Assembly (NCBI GenBank): GCA_039619475.1
Contig: CM077116.1
Span: 248,257,440 to 248,321,439, forward strand
From: Icerya purchasi
Lineage: Eukaryota > Arthropoda > Insecta > Hemiptera > Monophlebidae
Reading direction: 5' to 3'
DNA length: 64,000 bases
In this document: positions 50,132 to 62,700 of the stretch, piece after piece
How the letters are laid out: each line of letters opens with the position of its first letter
Position numbering within the stretch: position 1 is the first letter of the stretch
The notes under the pieces: model-generated
Told to the model about the DNA's origin: nothing
What the model saw: the letters and a program-made list of their open reading frames with translations, nothing else
Databases searched by the model: none
Program-made: the position numbers and the translations under genes

Positions 50132-52232
50132 CAGTAGACGCTCGGTTATCCAACACAATTAGGGAATTGAATGTGTCGAATAAATAAAAAAGTCGAATAA
50201 TACAGAGTTTTTTCGATTTTTTATTTTTTTATTTTATTACATATTTATAAAGAACAATTACAGTTAAGAGAAAAATTTCAGTATAAAACACAACGATTAA
50301 TATATATTATATTATTTTTTTAAAAAAGTATCCAGCGACAATTGTTTCACCTTACTTATTAGTTGTTGGGCTGCATAATCTCGCCATTTTCGGAACAATA
50401 TTCCATCCACTGTTGTATTATAAGAAATTGCTCTCTCAAGAATTTGAAAGTCTTCAGCGTGACTTATGGCATCTTTAGAAGCTAAATTGCTTTCCATTTC
50501 ATCTTCTGAACTATCGCCTCCTTTGTTCGCGGTTCTTATAAATTGAATAATATCGTCATCGGTGTATTCGAAGTTGTTATCTGTCGTCATCCATTTTTGA
50601 ATATCCGGCATATCAGTCTTCTCACACCCTGAAATTCTTTGAAGCAATGAAAGCAGTTCAGAGTCTTTTTCGATTTTATCGTAATCGTCTTCATCATCAA
50701 CAGCTTCCCATTTATCACACTGCCTTTATGATCGAAAAGTTTGCGCCATGATCGAACAAGATTTATCGGCTGAACTTGGTCCCATGCTTCAGCAATCCTC
50801 CAAATAATCTCCAACGTGTCCACTTTTTTAAATTTCTGGACTATATCTACATCTCCGTCACGAAGAATTAAACTTAAAAGTTTAAAACGATATTTCCTTT
50901 TCATGGTTTCAAGTACGCCTATTGCTGGCATAGGGACGTAACATTTGGAGGTAAAAAAAGAACCTTGATATCGCCATCTTGTAAACTCATTGCATTCGGA
51001 TGCGAGGGCGCATTATTTTAAATCAGAACGGCTTTCCTGGGTAAATTTTTTGATTTAAAAAACTTTTCGACATCAGGAACGAAATCATCATAAAACCAAG
51101 ATTTGAAAATTGTACAGTCCATCCAAGAGCTTTTCTGATGAATATAATAAACAGGTAACGAGGACTTATTCTTGATTTTCTTAAATGCCCTAGGATTTTT
51201 GGATTTTCCGATCACCGCTAACTTGAGTTTATGATTCCCAGTGACATTATTGAAAGCCATCACTGTCACTTTATCTCTGCTTTTTTTATATCCAGGAGCA
51301 CTTTTCTCTTGTCGCGATGCCAAGGTTTTCGATGGAAGCATTCTATAATACAGTCCTGTTTCATCACAATTGTAAATTTGTTCGCCTGTAATTCCTTGTT
51401 TTTCTATCATTTTATGAAGACGTCGTTTAAATTTCGCCAATTCTTCTAACTAAGTTGTAGCACTCAATTTTTGTCCGCAGATATTCAACTGGCGAATACC
51501 GTATCTTTCTTCCAACGAAATAACCAGCCATCTCTTGCTGTAAATTCTTCATCTGCATCGCCAGATGCGCCTTCTAGTTCTTTATAGAATTTCATTATTC
51601 CTTTTTCTCGCTGTTGCACAAACCATATGAAGAGCGCTTCATTTACAGCTTCATGCTCACTTTTCTTCATTGTTTTTTTTTTTTCAATTGTCGATGAAGA
51701 AGGCCCAGCATGCTTCGAACACCAATTTATAATCTTTTTTTCCATCTTTTTTCCAACTGACTATTGTAGTTCAACCAACACCTAAAGAATCTGCTACATT
51801 CGGTGGGCAGTTTTCTGAGTTTTCCCGCATTCAATCTTTTTAATTATATCGGTCTTCCATAGAAACCACTACTTTTTTTCGTTTCTTTTCACTCATTTTT
51901 CGATCGGACATTATGTACACACGAATATAGGCAAAGCACAATACGAAATAATTTCGTTATTTGACGAGATTGAAGAGAAAAATTAACGCTGTCAACGTTG
52001 CGAAATAGGTTTCAGTCGACAGTTTTAAGTGGACGAGAAAGTAAATTGCTAATCGTGGGAAATTTTTATATCTCTGCGAGTGTGTTGTAGTCGTGTTACA
52101 TTATGATGTTAAAAAAATCGAGCGAAAATCAAAACTATCACATACTAAATGTGTGTTGCGCATGACTACTCGTTCCCCTGAGAGATTTTTTAGTATCAGA
52201 TAATACAGTGTCGGATAACCGAGCGTCTACCG
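50132..52232 (-). mobile_element. Tigger/pogo-type DNA transposon, full length (2101 bp)
   Basis: The terminal inverted repeats begin CAGTAGACGCTCGGTTATCC on the left and (reverse complement) CGGTAGACGCTCGGTTATCC on the right, one mismatch in 20. Each end is next to TA (50130-50131 and 52233-52234), the target duplication of Tc1/mariner/pogo elements. It contains one transposase gene on the minus strand and interrupts the reverse-transcriptase relic of a LINE. Confidence 0.92.
50312..51911 (-). pseudogene. Tigger/jerky-like transposase, inactivated
   Basis: From ATG 51911 (MSDRKMSEKKRKKVVVSMED) it has a Pipsqueak-type helix-turn-helix, then a CENP-B-type HTH (EALFIWFVQQREKG, GWLFRWKK), then the DDE core: IYNCDETGLYYRMLPSKTL holds the first Asp. 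The second motif, normally LLLDNAPSHP in this family, reads LI-stop-NNAPSHP here, so the Asp has become Asn behind a nonsense codon. A short deletion near 50930 removes the third Asp (the DQGV-type motif) and shifts the frame before LETMKRKYRFKLL. The protein would act in the nucleus to cut at the inverted repeats. This copy has lost two of three catalytic residues and is certainly dead. The expected intact length is about 520-530 residues. Confidence 0.88.
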
Positions 52233-53099
52233 TAGTTATATATCCATTGATTAATTTTTTTTGTTAGACTTAATCTGGAAAAGATTGTAATTAAAATGTG
52301 TATATCTGCGTTATTATAAACTGATTTTAAATCAACAAATATAACTATTGTCCACTAATTGCTGTTTAAGGGCTTATCTGTAAATCATTTACTGGAATAG
52401 CTGTGGAATCTCTAGTATTGAATCCCTTTCGAAAGCCATACTGATATTTTGCGAAAATTCTAAAATGATTAGCCCATCATTCTATTCTATACTTTATTAT
52501 ATTCTCCATAGCCTTCCCTATACACGAGAGCAATGAAACGGGTCGATATGAGTTGTGGTCCTTTTTATTTTTCCCCGGTTTTGAGATCGGATGGATGTAA
52601 TATTCTTTCCAAGAGTCGGGAATATATCCTGTTTCTAAAGATTTATTGAAAAATGATAGTACAAAAAATTTAGCTTCTGGAGAAAACGCCCGAACTGATT
52701 TATATGGAATTCCATTCGTCCCATCCCTACTTTTAAGTAATTCCAGCCAAGTAATCTCTCTGTCTAATAATATTTTTAATTTATCTGATGCTTGAGAACG
52801 ATGATACGGAGGCTCGACGGCAGTTTCCAATTTCTGAATAAATTTATCAATTCATTTCGGAGAATTACATAGAATTTTCGGCCACACCCCTCGCATTGTG
52901 CGGAGTCAGCGAAAACTAAATAACATGCGCCTGTGGCGTGCAATGTTTTACGTTAACTCTGAATTCAGCTTAGTAAATTCATATAGATGCCTGTACGGGC
53001 CATGCGCGCAAACTCGTATCGAATTTTGCTTACGGCATTCCGTGTTTAAAAAAAAATGCAATTTTGTTGTAAAATTTTAATGTATGTACATTTCAGTCG

Positions 53100-53345
53100 T
53101 CGTTTACATTTTTGTCTTTCCCAAAATACCCTGTCGCCTATGTTTCAGACATTTGTTTTCTATCCATTTCACCTTTAAAGTTTTCTCAAACTTAGCCTGA
53201 GGAACGTCTTTAAGGGGAAGTCACCATAAGCGCGGGCTGCTTACGTGCCATGTAAGGCTTTTTGAGTATTGGAATGAGCAAAAAATCATAGGGTGCGACG
53301 CCAAGAGTATACAGAGGATGCGTCAACACCTCAAAATTTTGTTTT
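53100..53345 (-). pseudogene. mariner-like transposase C-terminal relic
   Basis: The minus-strand frame reads HPLYTLGVAPYDFLLIPILK, corresponding to the HPPYSPDLAPCDFFLF-type motif that carries the last catalytic Asp of mariner transposases. In shifted frames it continues with LKDVPQAKFEKTLKVKWIEN, like the C-terminal LKAIPK...F..W segment of the family. Only about 80 codons remain. Confidence 0.6.
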
Positions 53346-53349
53346 CGTA

Positions 53350-54830
53350 ATACTTTGTTGATATATATGAATAAATATATATTTTTTGGTATTACTTGTC
53401 CATTAAAAAATATTTCGGTAGTTCTGGACAGTATATATTGGGTCCTTTCCCTCAGATATGATTTTCCTACCTGGCCGAATTACTTTTCTAATTAGGAAGA
53501 AACTAGAATCAATATCTTTCAAAAGTTCTTCCGTAATATCTTCATCGATACCTTTAATCACTGCTAATAGTAATTGTTTACATCTCCGGTAAAAATATTA
53601 TTTTAATTCTAACAAAAACAGTTATTCGAAAATATGGTTCTCGGGTAGACGTTCGCACACCCGCATCTTTGTCTCTGATGATTTGTTGAACGGTAATTTG
53701 TGAATGTGATGAAGAAACTTTTTTTCTTTACTTTTGTGAATATGTTTCAAATTTTTTGGAAATTCTATTCTCCCCCACATCAACCATGTGTAAATGTTTT
53801 TATAAAAATATCTAATGTTTCATTTTATTAAAGAAAACTAAAAGTGCACCGGTGACCCCCGGAAGATGTGAAAACATACGAGAATATATATGAGCTTAGC
53901 AACATAGATTTGTTATATTTCTTTGATATTGTTTCTTACCTTTAATTACAAAAAAAACAAAAACAAAAAAAACAATTATTAATTTTTAATTATTTCAATA
54001 TTAAAAATCAATCTTACTTTTTTCTCGTCTGTTATACGATGAATTTTAAAGCAAATTTTAAAATAAACTTTATTATTTATTTATCTACTAAATTAAAATA
54101 ATTACTTTACTGTTTAATTTTTTTTTTTTGTGATGATGAAATATTATTCAGACATCATTATTGAAAGGATATTTTAAATTAATCATATTTTGTCACCTAC
54201 TATGTCAAAATTAATCTTTTTTTCAACTATATTTCATCGTTAACTATGTATTGAATGTTTAAATATTCTACCGTTTTGTTTTTTCACTATTTTGCGATAT
54301 ATTTGTAGCTGCTGCTTCTACTGTCTTCGCAGTAGGTGAATCATCGCTGTTATCATCGTTCATGGTTAATACACCGTCAGAAAATGAGGCGAACTCCTAA
54401 GTAAAGACAGCAGACGACAACAAACAGTCCAAGCACTAACCGAGGTATGCACGCACATATTCACCCCTCTCCTTCTGTCTTTCTCTTTCTCTTTCCACTT
54501 CCAAAACTGACCGTTTTCTCTGTCTCCCCGCTCCTTTTACACTCACTTTCTCTTGCTCACTCACTGGCTCACTCATTGCCTCACTCGCTCTTGTGCGTCG
54601 TCGGCTTTGTTCGTGCAGCACGAGTCAGCACAGCCTACTATTATAACGCAAAATGAATCTAAAAAAAAAAAGGTAACGCTTAAAAATTTTCACTCCGAAG
54701 CGGAACGCTGTATAAGATGTTTTCACATTAAAAAATCTGTCAAGCGAAGCACTTATACCGGAAAATTTATTTAGTGCCTATATACGGAAGTGGGTAATTC
54801 AGAATTTTATGTAGCTCATATTGACTGCTG
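53350..54830. other. Anonymous AT-rich sequence with a pyrimidine-rich tract
   Basis: No gene is seen. Positions 54464-54600 on the plus strand are pyrimidine-rich (CTCTCC, TTTCTC runs), followed by CTCACTCA-type tandem repeats (54541-54592). Confidence 0.5.
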
Positions 54831-54834
54831 TGCA

Positions 54835-55470
54835 TTAGGCTTCGTGATCGTTCCACTGAGCAACGTCTTCAGAACTATCAACAATAACGACAGATAATTC
54901 GGAGAAAGTTTCAATAGAATCACGGCATTCCACTCATCTCGTTGGACATAATGACTTCAGTTTCATTTCGTGACTTCCCGGAACGACTGGTTCTGTTAAT
55001 TCTTTCAGTACACTTAACCTTTTGGGATACTTGCAAAATGAATAAATACAATTCCTAAACAGTTTCTAAATGGCTAAACTGAGTATGCACGAGTATTACC
55101 GAGATTGAGAACATGTGAGCTGTAATACGGGTATATTTCCTTTATAACTGCCTGAATACCATTAAATTGTACACTTACTGCTCCGGCTCCGTCATAGTTT
55201 TATCCTTTCAAATAATTCAAGTTCATTCAAATTTCCTCATTAAATTAATCACTTTGATGGATAATTAAAAGCTGAAGAGAATACTTTTCAATTTTCTGTT
55301 GTTCGCGGTCAATATAACTAATACAAAGTAGCGTTTGTTCAATTATAGAACCGTGCAATATAGCCATCTGTTCACTCTGCATTCGATGTTCTTGATAATG
55401 AAGTCATTGCATTGAAGTGTTATAGCTGTTTTTCTATCCCCACCAAGGATGCCAACCATGAGGTTTTAGT
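54835..55470 (-). pseudogene. hAT transposase relic (ZMYM1-like)
   Basis: Minus-strand pieces read YDGAGAVSVQFNGIQAVIKE, IYPYYSSHVLNLGNT and, after a frameshift, LKSLCPTR-stop-VECRDSIETF then ELSVVIVDSSEDVAQWND. They match the layout of ZMYM1-type hAT transposases (YDGA.. catalytic segment, HVLNL, L..LC.TRWVER.D). Several stops and frameshifts are present. Confidence 0.68.
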
Positions 55471-55474
55471 CTCG

Positions 55475-56770
55475 TGGATTTTATTTATTTTAAGGTTTAT
55501 TTTTTATAAAAATCAAAAGTATACGTATTATCGTTGTCGGTGGTGATCCGTGATCCGTGGATTGGCGGCTTGTTGATACATAGAGGTCGGTGTAGCTATT
55601 AATTGGGCCTTTATGTTTCGATATTTGACTATTTTAGGTCATTATTACTAACGAGACCGAATACTTTATCGAACTTGATGGTTAATTTGCGATTCTTAGA
55701 GACAAGACTCCTTAACTTGACTAGAGGTAAAACGCAACTGCCTTAACTCGCAAAAATCTTTCTTTCGTTGTTTCCAATTTCTCCCGCCTTTCAGCCCGTG
55801 ATTGCTGGAGCTGACCGAATCAGGTAGATCCTTTTTTCCTCGATGACCGGTGATTGGCTACCCAATCGACAACAGTTCCGAGCAAGCTTGCATTCGCCCT
55901 CGCTCCATTTACTCTAAATTATTTTATTTTTATTTGTATATTATTTTTATTTTTATTTTATTTTTATTTTATTTTATTTGACTATGTAATGGACACATTA
56001 CAGCATATATTAATAATCTTCTTTTTTTTTGAGTTTACGACCTTTTGTACACATAGCATTGAGGCTGAGTAACTTGAAATGGACATTTAAATTTTGGTTT
56101 CCATTTCTCGCTCGGAAACGAAGAATAGCTCTAAAATGACGAAACAGGTTCTCATGGCCGAGATGCCCTTTAAGAGGTATACCTTGCCACAAAATCACCG
56201 TTTCTACTAGAGGAATAACTTTTTTCCTGTTATTTCTTTTTTAAAACTGCTGTCAGTTCGTACGTCAGACAGGTATTTTTTGCAAATATTAATATTGTAA
56301 AAGGTAACTTATTTTAAGTTCTACACAATCGCCTGTTTCGGTGCCATTTTTTAAAATTATGTGACAATAAAAGTTTAAAAATTGCTATGTATGGGCGTCT
56401 GCTCCCAGCCCCGCTTCGCCATTGAGTATAATAAATGTAATTCGGTTTTATTTGATGATTAAATTTTTATGTATTGTAAATTTTTGAATTATTCCTATTT
56501 TTTCATTACATAAAAATTTTTAATTTCTAATAACTTGAATTAATTTTTCTATAAATTAAATAAAATAATTAATAATAATATGAACTAAAGCGAGTAAAAA
56601 AAAAAAAGAAATTTGAATAATAATGTAGAGTACAGTTAAATATTTAAGCTAAATATTTCTAATAAAAAATCACTGAATTTTCGCCCAGCAATTTAAACGA
56701 GAAATTATTTTTCGACTGTTTCTCGCTGTAGTGAGTAGCGTTGCATATTTTTAAATTAGTAACCAATTTC
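55475..56770. other. Intergenic sequence without a recognised gene
   Basis: Includes a T/A pentamer-like run (TTTTATTTTTATTTTAT, 55920-55980). A GC-richer phrase near 56390-56420 (GGGCGTCTGCTCCCAGCCCC) might be the end of an unidentified transposon. Confidence 0.4.
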
Positions 56771-56773
56771 TCC

Positions 56774-57048
56774 GGTAGCGCGGTAATCTAGTGGTTAAGG
56801 TGCTTGGCTACCAATTCGGAGGTATCATGGGATTTCGGGAGTTGTTTTGTTCCGGATCCAAGTCGCTCCCAGGTTTACTCAGCTTAAAATAATTGGATAC
56901 GAGAGAAATCTGGGAAAGTAAAAGCGGCTAAGGGAAAAGAACAGACCCCAATATTCTGTTTAGATCCATTAGGTTTAGTACATTGTGAAACTTAACTTCA
57001 CAATCCCTGACGCCCTGTTAAGGGTATGGAACTTACTCTACTTCACTT
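56774..57048 (+). repeat. tRNA-derived SINE, family A, copy 2 (most complete head)
   Basis: The head GGTAGCGCGGTAATCTAGTG...GTTAAGG looks like a tRNA 5' half with an A box. The B-box region (CATGGGATTTCGGGAG) is damaged. The body shares TCCGGATC, GTCGCTCCCAGGTTTACTCA, AAAATAATTGGATAC, TTAGTACATTGTGAAACTTA, ACTTCACAATCCCTGACGCC and GGAACTTACT with the copy at 23764-24018. It is not a functional tRNA gene. Confidence 0.8.
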
Positions 57049-57368
57049 ATTTAATTTTCGGTCGGTTACATTCCATTGCTGTGACGAGAATTGTTTTTAA
57101 GAATTGCCATTTCGATCGCTTTTTTAATTTACGTATTTCAATTACCGCTACTTTGCTATTTCTCTTACATAAGTGAAGTGCCTAAAAAAAATGAATTAAA
57201 GTTTGTTATATTCTTTTATTTACGAATTTACCTGGCTTAACCAGACTAGCTAAATTCAACCAATGTTGAAATAAATTTTGCTTCAGTTTGAAGTTTGTAT
57301 CGAAACATTGATATTTGTTCTTGTTATTTTTCGGTGGATATTGCTAGAAATGAAGACCATAGTAAAAC

Positions 57369-58001
57369 CAGGGACGGATTCTGAGAGAGATTTTTTTGGG
57401 GGGGGGGGGATTATATAAATACGTAATATCTTCTACGGTAGGCAGTAGATTTGAGAAATACCTTGTTTCATAAAGAAAATCAAATGACGACCTCTTTAGA
57501 AATTTAAAAATGTTTTAAAAACACATAATTATTACAATTTAACTTAAATTTTGTTTTATTTTTAGGGGTGAAAAATAAAAAAATTATTAAATTCTAGCTA
57601 AAATGGTAGTTTAGAATTTGAATAGTAAGAAAGACAGTATTTTTATTGTACTTTACTTTTTTTTTTATTTTCATTAATAATCCGATCCCAATTCTTTGTT
57701 CGTGAGCAAGTAAAAAATATATGTATATTTCTCATTGAACTATTTTCATTTACATTACGAAATAAAAATTAAAAATAATTAAGAAAGGCAAAAGATCGAT
57801 GACAGTTGAGTTTATAATAAAATAAAAACGTAACATTAATAGAGTTTTAATAGAAAACAGTATTAAATATTAGTTATTAAAATCTATAGGTAAAATTTAT
57901 ACGTATCATTTATTTTTCCGTTATAACAAATTTTTTCATAGAGGCTTCGGTTCTTGGGGGGGGGGGTGTCCCCTATTTCCCCACTCGTGGATCCGCCACT
58001 G
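57369..58001. mobile_element. Non-autonomous hAT element (MITE), 633 bp
   Basis: The left end CAGGGACGGATTC and the reverse complement of the right end CAGTGGCGGATCC form an imperfect inverted repeat of the common hAT type (CAGNGGCGGATC). Flanking GTAAAAC (57362-57368 and 58002-58008) is a perfect 7-bp direct repeat. Runs of ten or more G lie just inside each end (57398-57409 and 57957-57966). The AT-rich interior has no transposase. Confidence 0.85.
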
Positions 58002-58009
58002 GTAAAACT

Positions 58010-59688
58010 TATTATTTATAAACTATACGGTGTGTATTAAGCGGTCTTCACTCGTACAACTGTCACAGTAGTTTCATTCAGCTGAATAGCAAATTATCTA
58101 TTACGGTTTCAAGTAACTAAAAAAGGAAAGTAAGTTTCATACCGTTGGACAGACATTGCAGATTCGTAAGTGTCGAGGTTTATAATTTAGCAAGTTCAGG
58201 GCGCTGTTGAAAGTTGCAGGCCAGGTCATTAATTATTGTGTCAACTATGATGATGGTGTTTCATTGAGCAAACTTTTCTACCGTAACGGTAAAAGCGGTG
58301 ACTGACAAAAAAATTAAGCTTTCAGCGAGAACGCGTGTTTTTACCTGTCTGATAAGAAAATCTGTGAAATGAATGAAAATTTTTTCCGAATATCAGCCTT
58401 CTATTTTCTCGTCGCTCTGCTGTTAGTAGCTACTAGTATGTGTTTTCAACGGGTGTATTCGGTTGCCCCTGATATTGTTTTCTTCTCACTGATCTTTTCG
58501 AGATTTCCGGCTAGAGAGTGGTCACAAGAGGTTCGTCGTATCGTGGCTGAACCGCGGAAATTTTAGATCCAATTATGGTAATTTTTTGTTTTTCCGGCTA
58601 TGATCACTTGCCGTTGTTTCGGAATTGAAGCGCAGTAAGAGACTAAACGGCTCTGTGGTAATTCCATAGCAATAGCTAAGGTCGGTTGTGCCTAAAAGTG
58701 TTGTTTCGATAACAGCCGATCCGGGGAGCCGATAGTTGTGCATTGTCTTTGTAAATCCAGTGAAGGAATAGCGGAGTTCTATCCGGGTAAGAAGTCGAAG
58801 TGGAGGGCTGCCATATTTGCGATCGAATCTGTCTAACTGCTGAGTATCTATCTGATCCAGACATCCCTGTTCTGTTCTGACAGTTTTTTCAATGTAAATG
58901 AAATAGTACCTTCGGATAACGAATATTTTTTTTTTTTTTTTTTTTTTTTGTCTTTTTTGCCATTCATTTTAAATCGAAAAATGTCTCTACAACCATCGGC
59001 CCTGCATTATTTTATCTTTTTTATTTCTGTACGCGATTTTCGGTTCATCAGCGAGAGCGTTCGGATAACGTTTGCGTACGATAACAATTGATAACTTTAG
59101 AACTATCGTGCGTTAACAAATTTAGACCGCATAAAGTACTATTGAGTAAATTGTAAGGGAAAAAAATAAAAAAAAAAAGTTTTCCAATAAATTATAAAAT
59201 TCTGACAGAAAAATGTGCGCATTTCCTTCTTATTCTGGATCTATTATCTGTTTGTACCAGTAGCAGTATAAATCCGATAGTTCCAAATTTCAGCGCTAAA
59301 GAATGCCGAATTTTGAAAAGGGGCTGTAATTTTTGTCTCTCTTATCACAAATGAAACAACGAATTAAAGAGTTTTGTAAGAGAAATTTGCGTTAGATTTA
59401 AAAAAAACGAATGTTGTGATTGCGAGAGAAAGTATATTTTCAATTTAATTCAAAATTATTGCTCGAAGGAATTCAAAATTAAACACAAGCGTGAATAATT
59501 AGAAAACGTCGTTAAAAGAAATTCAAATAACGAAAGAAGAGTGTATAAAATAGGTAAAGAGAAGCATTCGATTTAATCGAAAATGTGTATAATAATGAAT
59601 ATGTTTCACTTCTCCATGAAGTGACTGATTCTGTGTAAAGTAGCTATAGGTGCCCCATACACTAGTAGGGGTGTCTGATTTCGAAATT
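58010..59688. other. Intergenic sequence upstream of the LINE insertion site
   Basis: No confirmed gene. One 65-codon open frame at 58369-58566 (+) begins MNENFFRISAFYFLVALLLV, which looks like a signal peptide or membrane segment. It has no recognised continuation and may be chance. T-runs lie at 58927-58949. Confidence 0.4.
58369..58566 (+). CDS. Hypothetical 65-residue ORF with hydrophobic N-terminus
   Basis: The frame encodes a hydrophobic stretch at residues 8-25 (ISAFYFLVALLLVATSMC), then a mixed tail ending IVAEPRKF. The local sequence is somewhat richer in GC than the spacers. I recognise no family, no introns could be chained to it, and no homologous copy is in the window. Treat it as a weak candidate for a first exon or a random ORF. 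Confidence 0.15.
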   Translation: MNENFFRISAFYFLVALLLVATSMCFQRVYSVAPDIVFFSLIFSRFPAREWSQEVRRIVAEPRKF

Positions 59689-59771
59689 TGTAGTGTAGTC
59701 TTTTTTTTTTTTTTTTTTTTTTTGGCGCACCAGCGGCATTGACCCAACAACAATAGAAATTAAGGAAGGGG

Positions 59772-62700
59772 TTAAATAAAAAGACGATTAGAAATAGAGC
59801 TTAGGAAAGATTGGAGTACAGGGATTATATCTGGGGATGGAAAGGAAAGGACAAAAGAAGAATTATACGGAGCAGGAAGACCCAGTGCCAAGATTTTCGA
59901 GTACAAAACAGAGCGCTCGGAATCAAGGGCAGGGCATTCAAAGAAGATGTGGTTTGCATCACATATGAGAGGAGAGATGGAATTATGAAGGGGACAATCG
60001 GGAGAAGGGGACAGGGAAAAACGAAAACGTAAAGAGGGTAGAAGTGAGTGATTAATACGCAGTCTGATTAAGGAAATGATCGCGGAGCGTTGATAAGAAT
60101 AGGATTGAAACCACGGCTGGGAAGAGGGAACCGGGTGAATTTGAAGATAATGAGAGGCGGGATTAGAAAATAGGGAAGGATAGATGTCCGACCATAGTCG
60201 GGAATGATTAGCTGAGGAAAGAAGAAGGATGTCCGAGGTAGGAATTTTGCAGAATAAAGGACCATCGCGGGCGGCCGAACGGGCTAAAAAGTCCGCTAAC
60301 TCGTTGCCCTCGATGCCAGAGTGACTAGGAACCCACAAAAGGTCAATAGTAATGGAACGGGATGAAAGTAAATTGGATATAAGAAAACGAATTAAAAGAA
60401 TGATAGAATTGGAGGAATGAGAAGGAGGAGAAGAGATGGCTTGAAGAACACTTTTGGAATCGGAGACAATCAGACATTTACTGATCTCTCTTATGGATGG
60501 AATGAACGAGACTGTGCGTAAAATGGCGGTAGACTCCGCTGTGAAGATAGAACAGAAGGAAGGGAGCTTGAAGGACTCAGAGTGATTAAGTGAAAGGGAG
60601 GTAAACGCGCCGCCCACCCCGTTCTCGTTTTTAGAACCGTCAGTGAAGAATGTTAGATGAGAAGGGAAAGATGTGTCCAGCATGTGGAAGAATTCGGCTT
60701 GGATTGAATAATGTGCGGTGGAGCTGGTTTGGAGAGGGAGAGAGAAGAGATTAATAGTCTGCCAAATGCTGGAAAAGTCATGGGAAAAGTAAGAAAGCTT
60801 GGAATAAGAAAAGACATAAGGCGAAAAATTGGAGACTCGAGCTGCTACGAGAGAAAGGATTGGGATTTTGTGAGGAGCAAATCGCCATTGGTTTTTAATA
60901 CTAAGATAGGAAGAGATAAGATTAGATGAGGACACAGAAAGCCGTTTAATTAGAAAATTATAACCAAGCTGCGATCTGCGGATAAACAGTGGTTGCATAG
61001 CAGATTCAGAGAGGATAGCAGGAATGGGAGAAGATTTTAGCGCTCCAATGCACAACCGAAGGCAGCAGTTTTGAACTTTGTCCAGTTTGGTGAGGAGAGA
61101 TTTAGAGGAGTTTCCATAGATGAAGGAGCAGTAATCGATTCTAGAACGAATTATAGCCTTGTAAAGGATTAGGAGAATGGAAGGGTCACCACCCCATTTG
61201 GATGGCGAAAGGGCTTTCAGGAGATTGAGTCTTTTGAGGGAAGAATTGTAGAGATAGTTGATGTGTTCATAGAAAGTGAGTCGGCTGTTGAGAATAACAC
61301 CAAGATAGCAGAAGGAGCTGACGAGCGGAATCGGAATGTTAGATGAAATAATATTTACCAAAGCTTGATTGTAGGGGCGGAGGGAGAACACCATAGAAGA
61401 GGACTTAGAAGGAGAGAGAGAGAGGTGAATTGAGGCGAGGGAGATACTAAGGATAGATAAAGAGTTATTGATCTCTTCGTTGGCGGCGGCCACATCATTA
61501 CAACTGGAGTAGATGAGGATATCGTCTGCGAAAAGGAGAGAGGAGGAAATTGTAGGGAGGGAAGCAATATTAAGGAGATAGATATTGAAAAGAGTGGGGC
61601 TAAGACATGATCCCTCAGGAAGTCCCCGGTGGATGCATCTGGAAATGACACGGGAGGGAATAGAGAGGAAGAGGGATCTATTTTGGAACAAATTTAGGAT
61701 CAGAAAGATGAAATTAGATGGAACGTTAAGCCCAAGAAGCTTGGCGCATAGAGTAGGAAGGTGGACATTATCAAACGCAGAGGAGACGTCAACAAATGTA
61801 GCAACAGTGAATTTTCTTTCTATGAAAGCTTTGTAGACGTCTGATAGGAAAAGACTGATGCAGTCGACCGGGCCCAACCCCGGGCGAAAGCCAAACATAT
61901 TGTAAGGAATTAGATCATTGTGTTCCAGCCACCAGACGAGTCGATTGTTCACCATACCTTCGAACAGTTTACGAAGACAGGAGGCTAAAGAAATAGGACG
62001 GAACGTAGATTGATTTTTTTTAGGTATAGGGATGATAACAAAGTCATTCCAGGATTTAGGTGTAGATCCGGAGAGTAGGAAGGAGTTGAAGATATTCAGA
62101 AGAAAATGCAAAGAAAGCGTGGAGAGGTTTTTAAGTATAAGGAACGATATACCATCTAAACCTGGTGAGGAGTTGGAGGATTTATTAAGGATAGATAGTA
62201 GCTCATCATAACGGAAAGGAAGAGATAAGAAGTGAGACTCTGAGTTGGGTGTAAGAACAGGAAGCGAGATTTCCTCAAGGGAAGGAGCGTAGGCGGGCGC
62301 GATAGAATCTAGAAAGGAAAGGAGATGTTGCAGTGCGGGAGAGGGATGTACCGGGCGCTTGGAAAGGGGAGAAGTAAAAGCCTTAGTCATCTTCCAAATC
62401 TGCGAAAAGGGCGTGTCTTTAGAAAAAGCGGAACAAAATTGTTTCCAAGAATTTCTCTTAGCCGCTTTAAGAACAAAGCGAGCCCTCGCATTGGCTTCTT
62501 TGTGAGCAAGAAAGTTGGACATTGAGGACCGCGAACGAAATGATTTGAATGTAACAGTACTTTGTTTGAAAGCCTGTTTACACTCTTCGTTCCACCAGAG
62601 TGAGGAGGCAGAGGGCGCTTTTCGGTGATGATTATTGGGAACAAGCGGAGAGGATGAAGAAAGGGACGAATGAAGGGATTGGGTGAACAAGTTGTATTGG

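Larger units (their letters stand above)
49722..52830 (-). pseudogene. LINE reverse-transcriptase relic split by a Tigger element
   Basis: Minus-strand positions 52830-52477 read NGIPYKSVRAFSPEAKFFVL, YIPDSWKEYYIHPISKPGKN and SYRPVSLLSCIGKAMENII, the fingers of a LINE reverse transcriptase. Positions 52476-52233 give YQYGFRKG and a damaged palm. After the transposon, 50131-49722 gives LPDSLLSHCLFTLYT (motif B region), then MIYSAAATASTAVKTLQKAL after the active site, and NVKKTQDIV. Removing 50132-52232 makes the two parts adjacent and collinear. Frameshifts and stops are common. It may be the upstream half of the LINE whose RNase H lies at 45590-46625. Confidence 0.75.
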
